Positions 35,221 to 44,320 are shown, counted from the first letter of the stretch. The stretch is 64,000 bases of DNA from RPQJ01 sp044226195 (GCA_044226195.1 JBGAHO010000014.1:18606-82605); one strand, 5' to 3'. Program-made: numbers and translations. Notes: generated from the letters alone by a model not told the origin.

Positions 35221-36438
35221 ATGACCTCCACTGCCGCGGGCGCCAAGCCCATCCTCCTCGCCTTTTCCGGCGGACTCGACACCTCGTTCTGCGTGCCCTG
35301 GCTCGCGGAGACCTACGGCCGGCCGATCGTCACGCTCACGGTCAACACCGGCGGCATCGACGCCGAAGCCGCCCGCGTGCTCGAGCAGCGCTCGAAGCAG
35401 CTCGGCGCCGTCGCGCACCACCTCGTGGACGCGCGCCCGGCCTACTTCGAGCAGGTGCTCAAGTACCTCGTGATGGGCAACGTGCGCCGCGGCAACCTCT
35501 ATCCGCTGTGCGTCGGCGCCGAGCGCGTGCTGCAGGCGCAGACCGTCGCGCAGTTCGCCCGCGAGCTGGGCACGGACGTCTGCGCGCACGGCTCGACCGC
35601 GGCCGGCAACGACCAGGTGCGCTTCGAAGTCGCGCTGCGCACGCTCGCCCCGGGCCTCGAGATCCTCGCGCCGGTGCGCGACAAGGCGTTCAAGCGCCCC
35701 GAGCAGCTCGAGTACCTGCAGAAGCGCAACCTGCCGGTGCCGCCGTTCGGCGCGGCCTACTCGGTCAACCGCGGCCTGTGGGGCGTGACCATCGGCGGCA
35801 AGGAGACGCTGGTCTCCGAGACCTGCATCCCGGATGCGGCGTGGGTGCTGACCCGGGACGCGTTCACGAACCCGCAGGCGCCCGAGCGCCACACGATCGG
35901 CTTCGACGGCGGCGTGCCCTGCTCGCTCGACGGCCAGGCGCTCGACCCGGTGAGCCTGATCGAGCAGGTCGAGGCCATCGGCGCGAAGTTCGGCGTCGGC
36001 CGCGGCATCCACCTCGGCGACACGATCATCGGCTTCAAGGGGCGCGTCGCGTTCGAGGCGCCGGCGGCCGAGGTGCTGCTCACCGCGCATCGCGAACTCG
36101 AGAAGCTCGTGCTCTCGGCGCGCCAGCAGCGCATGAAGGACCTGCTCGCCGGCACCTACGGCGACCTGGTGCACGAAGGCCAGCACCTCGACCCGGTGTG
36201 CCGCGACATCGAAGCGTTCTTCGTGTCGTCGCAGCAGCGCGTCACCGGCGAGGTGCACGTGCTGTTCCGCCCGGGCGTGGTGTTCGTCGAGGGCACGTCC
36301 TCGGCGTACTCGCTGATGAAGGCGTCGAAGGGCGCCTACGGCGAATCCGCGGGCGAGTGGACCGCCGCGGAAGCACATGGATTCTCGAAGATGCTCGCCC
36401 TGCCCGGCATTTTCTACACGCGGGCCGGCCGCCACTGA
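35221..36438 (+). CDS. argG: Argininosuccinate synthase
   Basis: Joins citrulline and aspartate with ATP to give argininosuccinate, the penultimate arginine step. The 405-residue protein has the ATP-binding PP-loop LAFSGGLDTSFCVPWL near the N-terminus, GNDQVRFEVA (the family shows GNDQVRFE), GAAYSVNRGLWG, and the C-terminal YGESAGEWT. Ten bases separate it from argR. Placing argG directly after argR, with the acyl-ornithine branch downstream, is unlike E. coli but like the Xanthomonas-type cluster. Confidence 0.95.
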   Translation: MTSTAAGAKPILLAFSGGLDTSFCVPWLAETYGRPIVTLTVNTGGIDAEAARVLEQRSKQLGAVAHHLVDARPAYFEQVLKYLVMGNVRRGNLYPLCVGAERVLQAQTVAQFARELGTDVCAHGSTAAGNDQVRFEVALRTLAPGLEILAPVRDKAFKRPEQLEYLQKRNLPVPPFGAAYSVNRGLWGVTIGGKETLVSETCIPDAAWVLTRDAFTNPQAPERHTIGFDGGVPCSLDGQALDPVSLIEQVEAIGAKFGVGRGIHLGDTIIGFKGRVAFEAPAAEVLLTAHRELEKLVLSARQQRMKDLLAGTYGDLVHEGQHLDPVCRDIEAFFVSSQQRVTGEVHVLFRPGVVFVEGTSSAYSLMKASKGAYGESAGEWTAAEAHGFSKMLALPGIFYTRAGRH

Positions 36439-36456
36439 GCCCCGAGGGGACGCGCC

Positions 36457-37542
36457 ATGCAGATGAAGACCGTCGTCGTCGACAAGGTTGCCTCGATCGC
36501 CCAGGCCTGCGGCCTGAGCCACGAGATCCGCATCGCCACCACCGACATTCCCTGCGAGGAAGGCGTGGTGCTGGTGGTCGAGATCCTCAACAACAAGTCG
36601 ACTTACAACACGCTCGAACTCACCAGCGGCCGCATGGCCAAGGTGTCGAAGGGCGACGTGATCGTCGGCGCGCTGGGCCACCGTCAGGCGCTGTTCGGCT
36701 ACTCGGGCCACATCCCCGAGAAGGTCGAGGCCGGCGACATCGTGCAGGTGCTCAACATCGGCGGCGTGCTCGGCATCTGCGACTCGGTGAACCCCGACAA
36801 GGGCCAGCCGTTCAACGCGCGCGTGCTCGGCTGCGTGCTGCAGTTCCCGTTCCTCGGCGAGCGCATCGGCGTGCCGGCGCGGGTCGGCTACAGGCGTCTC
36901 GACCCGGCGGCCGCGCTCGACACGCACGGCGTGCCGGTCGTCGCGCTCGCGGGCACCTGCATGGAGGCCGGCAAGACGGCGGCCGCCTGCGCGATCGTCG
37001 CGCGCATGCGCCACCGCGGGCTGAACGTGCACGCGTTCAAGTCGACCGGCGTCTCGCTGCGGCGTGACATCCTCGCGATGGAAGACGCCGGCGCCCGGCG
37101 CAGCCAGATCTTCACGGACTTCGGCATCGTCACCACGACGGCAGCGTCGGGCCCGGCGCTCGCGCGCACGATGCTCACCGAGATGACGCAGGGCAAGCCC
37201 GACGTCGTGGTGTTCGAACTCGGCGACGGCATCCTCGGCGCCTACGGGGTCGAGGCCATCCTCGCCGCGCCCGACATCGCGAAGTCGCTGAGCGCGGTGA
37301 TCCTCTCCGCCAACGATCCGGTCGCGGCCTGGGGCGGCGTGAAGCTGCTGCGCGAGCGTTTCAAGATCGAGCCCTGCGCGGTGACCGGGCCGGCCACCGA
37401 CAACGCGGTGGGCGTGAACATCATCCGCGACCAGATGGGCGTGGCCGCGTTCAATGCGATCACCGCCGGCGCCGCGCTCGGCGATCACATCATCGAGAGC
37501 CTCAGCCTCGACGCGCAACTGCCGCGGGCGGTGTCGGAATGA
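36457..37542 (+). CDS. P-loop protein of unknown function inside the arginine operon
   Basis: A 361-residue protein I do not recognise. Residues 1-155 form an all-beta-looking region (RIATTDIPCEEGVVLVVEIL, KGDVIVGALGHRQALFGYSG). Residues 160-360 form a nucleotide-binding domain with a P-loop GTCMEAGKT (166-174), then HAFKSTGVS, a possible Walker B in PDVVVFELGDG, and VILSANDPVAAWG. The P-loop style resembles MobB/CobQ/DUF1611-type SIMIBI ATPases. It lies 18 bases after argG and overlaps argC by 4 bases as ATGA, so it must be expressed with the arginine enzymes. A role in acyl-group removal, pathway control or metabolite repair is possible. No evidence decides. Confidence 0.75.
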   Translation: MQMKTVVVDKVASIAQACGLSHEIRIATTDIPCEEGVVLVVEILNNKSTYNTLELTSGRMAKVSKGDVIVGALGHRQALFGYSGHIPEKVEAGDIVQVLNIGGVLGICDSVNPDKGQPFNARVLGCVLQFPFLGERIGVPARVGYRRLDPAAALDTHGVPVVALAGTCMEAGKTAAACAIVARMRHRGLNVHAFKSTGVSLRRDILAMEDAGARRSQIFTDFGIVTTTAASGPALARTMLTEMTQGKPDVVVFELGDGILGAYGVEAILAAPDIAKSLSAVILSANDPVAAWGGVKLLRERFKIEPCAVTGPATDNAVGVNIIRDQMGVAAFNAITAGAALGDHIIESLSLDAQLPRAVSE

Positions 37543-38600
37543 CGACGCGCGTCCCGGCGGTGGTGCTCGGCGGCACCGGCTACGTCGCCGGCGAACTGCT
37601 GCGCCTCCTCGCCTCGCATCCGTACCTCGACGTGGCCGCGGTGGCCTCGGAGAGCCAGCCGGACGAGCCGGTGGCGCCGTTCTTCCGTCACCTGCAGCCG
37701 CTGCTGCCGCACCTGCGGTTCGCGACGCACGACGAAGTGGTCGAGTACGTGACGGCGAATCCGGTGACGGCCGTGTTCTCGGCGGCGCCGCACGGTGTGT
37801 CCGCGTCGATGATCGACCGGCTGCTCACGGCCGCCGAGCAGGCTGGCACGCAACCTCGCGTCGTCGACATCTCCGCGGACTTCCGTTTCCCGACGGTGAA
37901 CGCCTATGAGGCGGTGTACAAGCACGCGCACGGCGCGCCGGATCGTCTCCGGCAGTTCACCTGCGCGGTGCCCGAGCACCTGAACGCGCTGCACACGCCG
38001 CACGTGGCCCATCCCGGATGCTTCGCCACGGCGATCCTGCTCGCCAGCGTGCCGCTGCTTTCCATGGGCCTGATCCAGCCCCGCCTGTTCGTCTCCGGCG
38101 TGACCGGCAGCACGGGCTCCGGCCGCCAGCCGGTGGCGGGCACGCACCACCCGCAGCGCCACAGCGACCTGTATGCGTACAACGCGCTGGCGCACCGCCA
38201 CACGCCGGAAGTGAAGGCCCTCGCGCTGCAGGCGGCCGGCGTCGAAGCCGACTACTGCTTCGTGCCGCATTCCGGGCCGTTCGCCCGCGGCATCCACGTC
38301 ACCGTGCAGGCCGAGCTGCTGGCGTCGATGACCACCCACGACCTCGTCAACGCGCTGCGCGACTACTACGACCAGTCGCCGTTCGTGCGTGTGAGCGGCG
38401 AGCTGCCCCGGGTCAAGGACGTGGTCGCGAGCAACTTCGCGCAGCTTTCCGGCGTGGCGCAAGGCCGCACGGTCGCCGTGATGTGCACGCTCGACAACCT
38501 GACCAAGGGCGCCGCCGGCGGCGCCGTGCAATGGATGAACCGCATGCTCGGCCACGAGGAGACCGCGGGCCTGATGGCCCCGGCGCCGGGCTGGACCTGA
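37539..38600 (+). CDS. argC: N-acetyl-gamma-glutamyl-phosphate reductase (or succinyl analogue)
   Basis: Reduces N-acylglutamyl-phosphate to the semialdehyde with NADPH. The 353-residue protein has the Rossmann start AVVLGGTGYVAGELLRLL, the catalytic cysteine in HPGCFATAI, and SGVTGSTGSGRQPVAGTHH near the active site, with a general-base histidine candidate in VPHSGPFARGIHVT. The start overlaps the upstream P-loop gene stop by 4 bases. Whether the acyl group is acetyl or succinyl depends on the downstream carbamoyltransferase question. Confidence 0.93.
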   Translation: MTTRVPAVVLGGTGYVAGELLRLLASHPYLDVAAVASESQPDEPVAPFFRHLQPLLPHLRFATHDEVVEYVTANPVTAVFSAAPHGVSASMIDRLLTAAEQAGTQPRVVDISADFRFPTVNAYEAVYKHAHGAPDRLRQFTCAVPEHLNALHTPHVAHPGCFATAILLASVPLLSMGLIQPRLFVSGVTGSTGSGRQPVAGTHHPQRHSDLYAYNALAHRHTPEVKALALQAAGVEADYCFVPHSGPFARGIHVTVQAELLASMTTHDLVNALRDYYDQSPFVRVSGELPRVKDVVASNFAQLSGVAQGRTVAVMCTLDNLTKGAAGGAVQWMNRMLGHEETAGLMAPAPGWT

Positions 38601-38608
38601 GAGACGAC

Positions 38609-39781
38609 ATGAACACCGCCATCGCTACCGCGGCCTGGTCGCCGCCTGCCGACCACCTCGCTCCCGTCTACGCCCAGTGGCCCATCGACGTCGTCGACGC
38701 CTCGGGCGTGTACCTGCACACGCGCGACGGCCGCCGCATCCTCGACCTCTACGGCGGCCATGCCGTCGCCGCGCTCGGCTATTCGCACCCGCGCCTGCTG
38801 GCCGCACTCGAGCAGCAGTCGCGCTCGCTCATCTTCCAGAGCAACGCCGTGCCGCTCGACGTCCGGGCACGTGCGGCCACGAAGCTGACGAAGTTCGCGG
38901 GCCTCGGCCTCGACACCGCGTTCTTCATCAGCACGGGGGCCGAGGCGAACGAGAACGCGATGAAGCTCGCGCTCCGGATCACCGGCCGGCGCAAGATCGT
39001 CGCCGTCGAGGGCAGCTTCCACGGCCGTACCGCAGCCGCGGGCGCGGTGACCTGGGGCGCCCTGAAGAAGTGGTACGGCTTCCCGAACGCGCCGTTCGAC
39101 GTCGAGTTCATCCCGAAGGGCGATCTCGCGGCAATCGCGCGCGTCGTCGGCGCCGACACGGCGGCCGTGATCGTCGAGCCCGTGCAGGGCGTCGCGGGGG
39201 CCGTCGATCTCGGCCGCGAGTTCCTCGCCGCGCTGCGTGCGCGTTGCGACGAGGTGTGCGCGCAACTGATCTTCGACGAAGTGCAGTGCGGCATGGGTCG
39301 CACGGGCCACCCGTTCGCGGCGAACCTCTACGGCGTCACGCCGGACATGATCACGACCGCCAAGGCGCTCGGCGCAGGCTTCCCGTGCGCGGCGCTGCTG
39401 ATGGCCGACCACGTCGCGCGCCACCTCAAGGTCGACGACCTCGGCACCACGTTCGGCGGCGGCCCGATGGCCTGCGCGCTGATCGAAGCGGTCGTCGACA
39501 TCATCGAGTCCGAGCACCTGCTCGCCAACGTGCGGACCCTGTCGCAGCGCCTGCGCGACACGTGCGTCGTCGGCCCCGTCACGGGCATTCAGGGCGCCGG
39601 CTTCCTCACCGGGCTGCGCACGCGGCGGCCCGCGAAGGACGTGCAGAAGGAACTGCTCGACCGCGACATCCTCACCGGCACCAGTGGCGACCCGAACGTG
39701 GTGCGCATCCTGGCGCCGTACGTGCTCGAGACGGGCCACATCGACGCACTGCGCGACGCGCTGGCCGCCCTGCCGGCCTGA
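38609..39781 (+). CDS. argD: N-acylornithine aminotransferase (ArgD-type)
   Basis: PLP enzyme that converts the N-acylglutamate semialdehyde to N-acylornithine. The 390-residue class III aminotransferase shows FISTGAEANENAMKLALR, VEGSFHGRTAAAGAVT, IVEPVQGVAGAV, the PLP aspartate in LIFDEVQCGMGRTG, and the lysine that forms the Schiff base in TTAKALGAGFP. The start at ATG 38609 lies eight bases after argC. It could also act on succinylornithine, as many members have both activities. Confidence 0.92.
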   Translation: MNTAIATAAWSPPADHLAPVYAQWPIDVVDASGVYLHTRDGRRILDLYGGHAVAALGYSHPRLLAALEQQSRSLIFQSNAVPLDVRARAATKLTKFAGLGLDTAFFISTGAEANENAMKLALRITGRRKIVAVEGSFHGRTAAAGAVTWGALKKWYGFPNAPFDVEFIPKGDLAAIARVVGADTAAVIVEPVQGVAGAVDLGREFLAALRARCDEVCAQLIFDEVQCGMGRTGHPFAANLYGVTPDMITTAKALGAGFPCAALLMADHVARHLKVDDLGTTFGGGPMACALIEAVVDIIESEHLLANVRTLSQRLRDTCVVGPVTGIQGAGFLTGLRTRRPAKDVQKELLDRDILTGTSGDPNVVRILAPYVLETGHIDALRDALAALPA

Positions 39782-39811
39782 GCGCCGCTTTCCTCACGAG
39801 TCCGCTTCATC

Positions 39812-40810
39812 ATGCATCGCTTCCTCGATCTCGCCGATTTCACCCGCGAACAGGTCGTCGACCTGCTCGACCTCGCCGATCGCCTCAAGCAGCACCCGGA
39901 GCCGCAGGCGCTCGCGGGCAAGATCCTCGGCCTGCTGTTCCTCAACCCGTCGCTGCGCACGCTGTCCTCGTTCCAGGCCGGCATGATGCGGCTCGGCGGC
40001 AATGCGTTCGTCGTCACGCCGGGCCAGGGCACGTGGCAGGTCGAGACGCGCCTCGGCGCGGTGATGAATGCGGGCGCGGCGGAGCACGTGCGCGAGGCGA
40101 TCCCGGTGCTCGCCTCCTATTGCGACGCGCTCGGCATCCGCGCGTTCGCGGAGGGCAAGGACCTCGCCACCGACCTGGCCGAAGGCCAGTTCAAGATGAT
40201 GGCGGAGATGTGCGACAAGCCGTTCGTCAACATGGAGTCGGCGGTCAACCATCCCTGCCAGGCGCTCGCCGACTGGAAGACGATGGACGACCTCGAGGTG
40301 CCGCGGACCGGCAAGTTCGTGCTGAGCTGGGTGTATCACCCGCGCGCACTGCCGCTCGCGGTGCCGGGCGCCGTGGTGCACATGGCCGCCCAGCGCGGCA
40401 TGGAAGTCGTGGTGCTGCGCCCGCGCGGCTATTCGCTGCCCGAGCCGATCATGGCCAAGGCCAAGGCGGCCGCGGCCGCCTCGGGCGGCAGCGTCACCGA
40501 GACGTCCGACCGCAGTGCCGCGCTCAACGGCGCGCACGTGCTGTACGCGAAGGAGTGGGGTTCGCCCGTGCACTACGGCGACGCCGAGGCTGAGTCGCGG
40601 CTGCGCCAGCCGCTCGGCGACTGGTGCGTCCGCGAGAACTGGTTCCGCAACGCGCGGCCGGACTGCCACTTCATGCATTGCCTGCCGGTGCGCCGCAACG
40701 TCGCGGTCGCCGACGAAGTGCTCGACGGGCCACGCAGTCGCGTGATCCGCGAGGCCGCCAACCGCATGGTCGTCCAGATGGCCGTGCTCTATCGCATGCT
40801 GAGAGGGTGA
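39812..40810 (+). CDS. argF': N-acylornithine carbamoyltransferase (AOTCase/SOTCase type), possibly succinyl-specific
   Basis: Carbamoylates an N-acylornithine, so that citrulline is reached by later deacylation. It is not ordinary OTCase. The carbamoyl-phosphate motif is FLNPSLRTLSS (43-53), not SxRTR-type OTC, and it has SWVYHPRALPLAVP and HCLPVRRNV as in acetyl/succinyl-ornithine enzymes. The protein is 332 residues. An ungapped alignment by eye with Xanthomonas AOTCase puts Ala90 at the position of Glu92, the residue reported to set acetyl rather than succinyl preference. That predicts succinylornithine use or mixed specificity. It lies between argD and argB and 30 bases after argD. Confidence 0.88.
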   Translation: MHRFLDLADFTREQVVDLLDLADRLKQHPEPQALAGKILGLLFLNPSLRTLSSFQAGMMRLGGNAFVVTPGQGTWQVETRLGAVMNAGAAEHVREAIPVLASYCDALGIRAFAEGKDLATDLAEGQFKMMAEMCDKPFVNMESAVNHPCQALADWKTMDDLEVPRTGKFVLSWVYHPRALPLAVPGAVVHMAAQRGMEVVVLRPRGYSLPEPIMAKAKAAAAASGGSVTETSDRSAALNGAHVLYAKEWGSPVHYGDAEAESRLRQPLGDWCVRENWFRNARPDCHFMHCLPVRRNVAVADEVLDGPRSRVIREAANRMVVQMAVLYRMLRG

Positions 40811-40815
40811 GACGG

Positions 40816-41745
40816 ATGATCGAACACAAGGTGGAACAGGCGGTCACGGTGCGGGCTCTGCGCGGCGCCGCGCCGTACATCCACATGTACAAAGGCAAGG
40901 TCTTCGTCATCAAGACCGGGGGCGGCGCCTTCCGCGATCACGCGACCATGCGCGCGTTCATGGAGCAGGTGTCGATCCTGCACCACCTCGGCATCCGCAT
41001 CGTGCTGGTGCACGGCGGCGGGCCGCAGCTCGACGAAGTGACGAAGCAGCTCGGCGTCGAGACGCGCATGGTGCAGGGCCGTCGCGTGACCGACGCGGCC
41101 GCGATCGACGCCACCAGCATGGTGCTCAACGGCCTCATCAACACGCGCCTGCTCGCGCTGTGCCGCGAGTTCGGCATCGCCGCGGTCGGCATCAGCGGCG
41201 TGGACGCGGGCCTCGTGAAGACGCACCGCCGCCCGCCGGTCACGCTCGCGAGCGGCGAGGTCGTCGACTACGGCATGGTGGGCGACATCGACGGCGTGGA
41301 CGCCACCGTGATCACGCGGCTGCTCGATGCCGGCTTCCTGCCGGTCGTGAGCCCGCTCTCCGCGGACAATGCCGGCCAGCTGCTCAACATCAACGCGGAC
41401 ACCGTCGCCTCGGCGATCGGCATCGCGCTCGAGGCCGAGAAGCTGATCCTGTGCACCGGTGCCCCCGGCATCCTCGAGCGGCTCGAGGACCCGCGCTCGC
41501 TCATCTCGTACACGGACGTCGCCGGCCTGCGGCGACTGCGCGAGGAAGGCGCGATCAGCGAGGGCATGCTGCCGAAGTCGAGCGCGATCGAGAACGCCAT
41601 CCGTGGCGGCGTGCGCCGCGTGCACGTGATCTCGTACTCGGCGCCCGACGCGCTGCTCGCGGAGATCTTCACCAACGAAGGCAAGGGCACGCTGGTGGTC
41701 GCCGACACCAAGGCCCTGAGCGCCGCGGAGCAGGGAGCCGGCTGA
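40816..41745 (+). CDS. argB: N-acetylglutamate kinase
   Basis: Phosphorylates N-acylglutamate in the second arginine step. A 309-residue amino-acid-kinase fold protein with VFVIKTGGGAF, IVLVHGGGPQLDEVT (glycine-rich ATP loop), NADTVASAIGIAL and a C-terminal regulatory-like region SAIENAIRGGVRRVHVIS. It is not fused to an N-acetyltransferase domain, unlike the Xanthomonas ArgB/A fusion, so the synthase must be elsewhere. ATG at 40816, five bases after argF', is preferred over an upstream extension. The stop TGA shares a base with the argH ATG. Confidence 0.93.
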   Translation: MIEHKVEQAVTVRALRGAAPYIHMYKGKVFVIKTGGGAFRDHATMRAFMEQVSILHHLGIRIVLVHGGGPQLDEVTKQLGVETRMVQGRRVTDAAAIDATSMVLNGLINTRLLALCREFGIAAVGISGVDAGLVKTHRRPPVTLASGEVVDYGMVGDIDGVDATVITRLLDAGFLPVVSPLSADNAGQLLNINADTVASAIGIALEAEKLILCTGAPGILERLEDPRSLISYTDVAGLRRLREEGAISEGMLPKSSAIENAIRGGVRRVHVISYSAPDALLAEIFTNEGKGTLVVADTKALSAAEQGAG

Positions 41746-42932
41746 TGTCGCGCCTGTGGGACAAGGGGGCGCCGCTCGACGCGCGGGTGCTGCAGTTCAC
41801 GGCCGGCGAGGACCACGCCCTCGACAACCGGCTGGTGGCCTACGACGTGCGCGCCTCGATCGCCCATGCCGAGATGCTGCACGACGCGGGCCTGCTGGCG
41901 GCGGCGGACCTCGAATCGATCCGCAACGGACTGCGCGAGATCGCCGATGCGCACGCGCGCGGCGACTGGTCGGTGACGCTCGATCTCGAGGATGGCCAGA
42001 CGGCCCTCGAAACCCTGCTCATCGCAAAGATCGGCGCCGCGGGTGCGCGCCTGCACGCCGGCCGTTCACGCAACGACCAGGTGCTGGCGGCACTGCGGCT
42101 CTACCTGCGCGATGCCATCGAGTCCCTCGCCGAGGACGGACGCCGGGTCGCCGACGCCCTCGACGCGCTGGCCGTCGAGCAGGGCTCCATCGCCCTGCCC
42201 GGCTACACGCACATGCAGCAGGCCATGCCGAGTTCGGTGGCGCTGTGGGCACGAGGGTTCGCGGCGGAGATCCGCGACGACGTCGACGGACTGCGCCACG
42301 CGCATCGCCGCATCTCGAAGAATCCGCTGGGCTCGGCGGCCGGTTACGGAACGCCGAACCTGCCGGTGAAGCGCGACGGCACGCGCACGCGCCTCGACTT
42401 CGCCGAGAACCACGAGCCTGTCACGGCGGTGCAGCTCTCGCGCGGCAAGGGCGAGGCGGAGATCCTGTTCCAGGTCACGCTGCTGATGCAGGACCTCGGC
42501 CGGCTCGCCTCCGACCTGCTGCTCTTCTACACGCGCGAGTTCGGCTTCGTCGACCTGCCCGATGCGTTCACCACCGGCTCGTCGATCATGCCGCAGAAGC
42601 GCAACCCGGACGTCTTCGAGCTGGTGCGCGGCCGCACGGCCACGGCCCAGGCCTGCCTGGCCGAGGTGCTCGCCATCACGGCCAAGCTGCCGTCGGGCTA
42701 CCAGCGCGACCTGCAGCTCATCAAGGCGCCGCTGTTCCGCTCGCTCGACGTGTGCCACGAGTCGCTCGACATCCTGGCCGCCGCCATTCCGCAGATCCGC
42801 TTCCGGGCCGAGCGGATCCGCATGGACGACGACATCCACGCGGCGGCCGAGGCCAACGAGCTGGTCGTGAAGGAAGGCATCCCGTTCCGCGAGGCGTACC
42901 GCAGGGTCGGCGCGCGGCACCGCAAGAAGTAG
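41745..42932 (+). CDS. argH: Argininosuccinate lyase
   Basis: Splits argininosuccinate into arginine and fumarate, the last step. The 395-residue fumarase-superfamily protein has LHAGRSRNDQVLAALRL, GYTHMQQAMPSSV and the signature loop GSSIMPQKRNP with the catalytic serine. It is shorter than the usual 455-470 residues; the C-terminal end near REAYRRVGARHRKK is reached early, so about 60-70 residues of the C-terminal helical region are missing. The N-terminus begins at the normal place. It starts at the TGATG junction with argB and ends the operon, 37 bases before the DUF1329 gene. Confidence 0.92.
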   Translation: MSRLWDKGAPLDARVLQFTAGEDHALDNRLVAYDVRASIAHAEMLHDAGLLAAADLESIRNGLREIADAHARGDWSVTLDLEDGQTALETLLIAKIGAAGARLHAGRSRNDQVLAALRLYLRDAIESLAEDGRRVADALDALAVEQGSIALPGYTHMQQAMPSSVALWARGFAAEIRDDVDGLRHAHRRISKNPLGSAAGYGTPNLPVKRDGTRTRLDFAENHEPVTAVQLSRGKGEAEILFQVTLLMQDLGRLASDLLLFYTREFGFVDLPDAFTTGSSIMPQKRNPDVFELVRGRTATAQACLAEVLAITAKLPSGYQRDLQLIKAPLFRSLDVCHESLDILAAAIPQIRFRAERIRMDDDIHAAAEANELVVKEGIPFREAYRRVGARHRKK

Positions 42933-42969
42933 AATCGCGCGGTCGCTCGCGCCCCGCCTGGAGCCCACG

Positions 42970-44313
42970 ATGACCGCGTTCCGTCCCCTGCCGCTTTTCC
43001 GCTTCGCCGCCCTCGCGCTGCTGGCCTCGACCGCGGTCGCCGCGCCCGACTACAGCCGCCTCGGCAAGGACCTCACGCCGATCGGCGCGGAGCGTGCCGG
43101 CAACGCAGACGGCACCATCCCCGCATGGGACGGGGGACTCACCCAGCCACCGCCGGGCTGGACGCCGCAGCAGGGCTACGTCGACCCGTTCGCGAGCGAC
43201 AAGGTCCTCTTCACGATCACCGGCGCGAACGTGGCGCAGTACCAGTCGAAGCTCACCACCGGGCAGGTCGCCCTGCTGAAGAAGTTTCCCGAGTACCGCA
43301 TCAACGTCTACGTCACCCGGCGCACCGCCGCCCTGCCGAAGGACGTGACGGACCGCGTGGCGGCGCAGGCCGGCAAGGTCACGCTGCAGGGCTTCGGACT
43401 GAAGAACCTCGGCGGCTCGACGACGCCGTTCCCGATCCCGGAAAACGGCCTCGAGGCAATCTGGAACCATCTCGTGCGCTACCTCGGCGGCGGGGTCGTG
43501 CGTTCGGGCCACTCGTTCCCGGTGCGACCGAACGGCGACTATTACAAGATCGGCTTTCGCTCGCAGCGCATTTACGCCCAGAACGTCGAAGGCGCGGAGC
43601 CAAACCGCCTGTTCTACGCACTCGGCTATTTCACCGAGCCGGCGACGCTGCGCGGCACGATCTTCCTCGTGCACGAGCCGGTGGATCAGGTGGCCGAACA
43701 GCGCTCCGCGTGGATCTACAACGCCGGGGCCCGCCGCGTGCGACGCGCGCCCGACCTCGCGTACGACGGCGTCAACGACGGCTCCGAAGGCATGGTGGTC
43801 ACCGACCAGATCGACGGCTACAACGGTGCGCCGGACCGCTACGACTGGAAGCTGCTCGGCAAGCGCGAGATCTACGTGCCTTACAACACGTACAAGCTCT
43901 CGGACAAGGCGCTCAAGTACAAGGACATCATCGGCAAGCACACGATCAACGCCGACCTGGTGCGTTACGAGCTGCATCGCGTGTGGGTGGTGGAAGCAAC
44001 CCTGAAGCCCGGCCAGCGGCACGTCTACGGACGGCGCACGTTCTATCTCGACGAGGACAGCTGGAGCGTGGTGGCGGAGGACGCCTACGACACGCGCGGC
44101 GGCCTGTGGCGCGTCGCGCTGCTCGGCCTGATGCAGTGCTACGACGCGGTGGTGCCGTGGTACCGCTTCGGCATGGTCCACGACCTCACGTCAGGCAGCT
44201 ACATCACCGGTGGCTGGGACAACGAGATCAAGGACCCGATCCAGTTCAACGCCAAGGCGAAGGTCACGGACTTCAGCCCGGACGCGCTGCGGCGGCTCGG
44301 CGGGACGCTCTGA
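42970..44313 (+). CDS. DUF1329 family periplasmic/outer-membrane protein
   Basis: A 447-residue exported protein. A Sec signal peptide covers about residues 1-24 (ending TAVAAPD). The family pattern is DLTPIGAERAGNADGTIPAWDGGL early, then GARRVRRAPDLAYDGVNDGSEGM, and the ending TGGWDNEI. The fold is thought to be like LolA/LolB-type half barrels with a lipid cavity, and members are often linked to lipid or steroid handling and efflux loci. Substrate unknown. ATG 42970 is near a weak GGAG site. Convergent with the RAM-domain gene, eight bases apart. Confidence 0.87.
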   Translation: MTAFRPLPLFRFAALALLASTAVAAPDYSRLGKDLTPIGAERAGNADGTIPAWDGGLTQPPPGWTPQQGYVDPFASDKVLFTITGANVAQYQSKLTTGQVALLKKFPEYRINVYVTRRTAALPKDVTDRVAAQAGKVTLQGFGLKNLGGSTTPFPIPENGLEAIWNHLVRYLGGGVVRSGHSFPVRPNGDYYKIGFRSQRIYAQNVEGAEPNRLFYALGYFTEPATLRGTIFLVHEPVDQVAEQRSAWIYNAGARRVRRAPDLAYDGVNDGSEGMVVTDQIDGYNGAPDRYDWKLLGKREIYVPYNTYKLSDKALKYKDIIGKHTINADLVRYELHRVWVVEATLKPGQRHVYGRRTFYLDEDSWSVVAEDAYDTRGGLWRVALLGLMQCYDAVVPWYRFGMVHDLTSGSYITGGWDNEIKDPIQFNAKAKVTDFSPDALRRLGGTL

Positions 44314-44320
44314 GGCGCCG

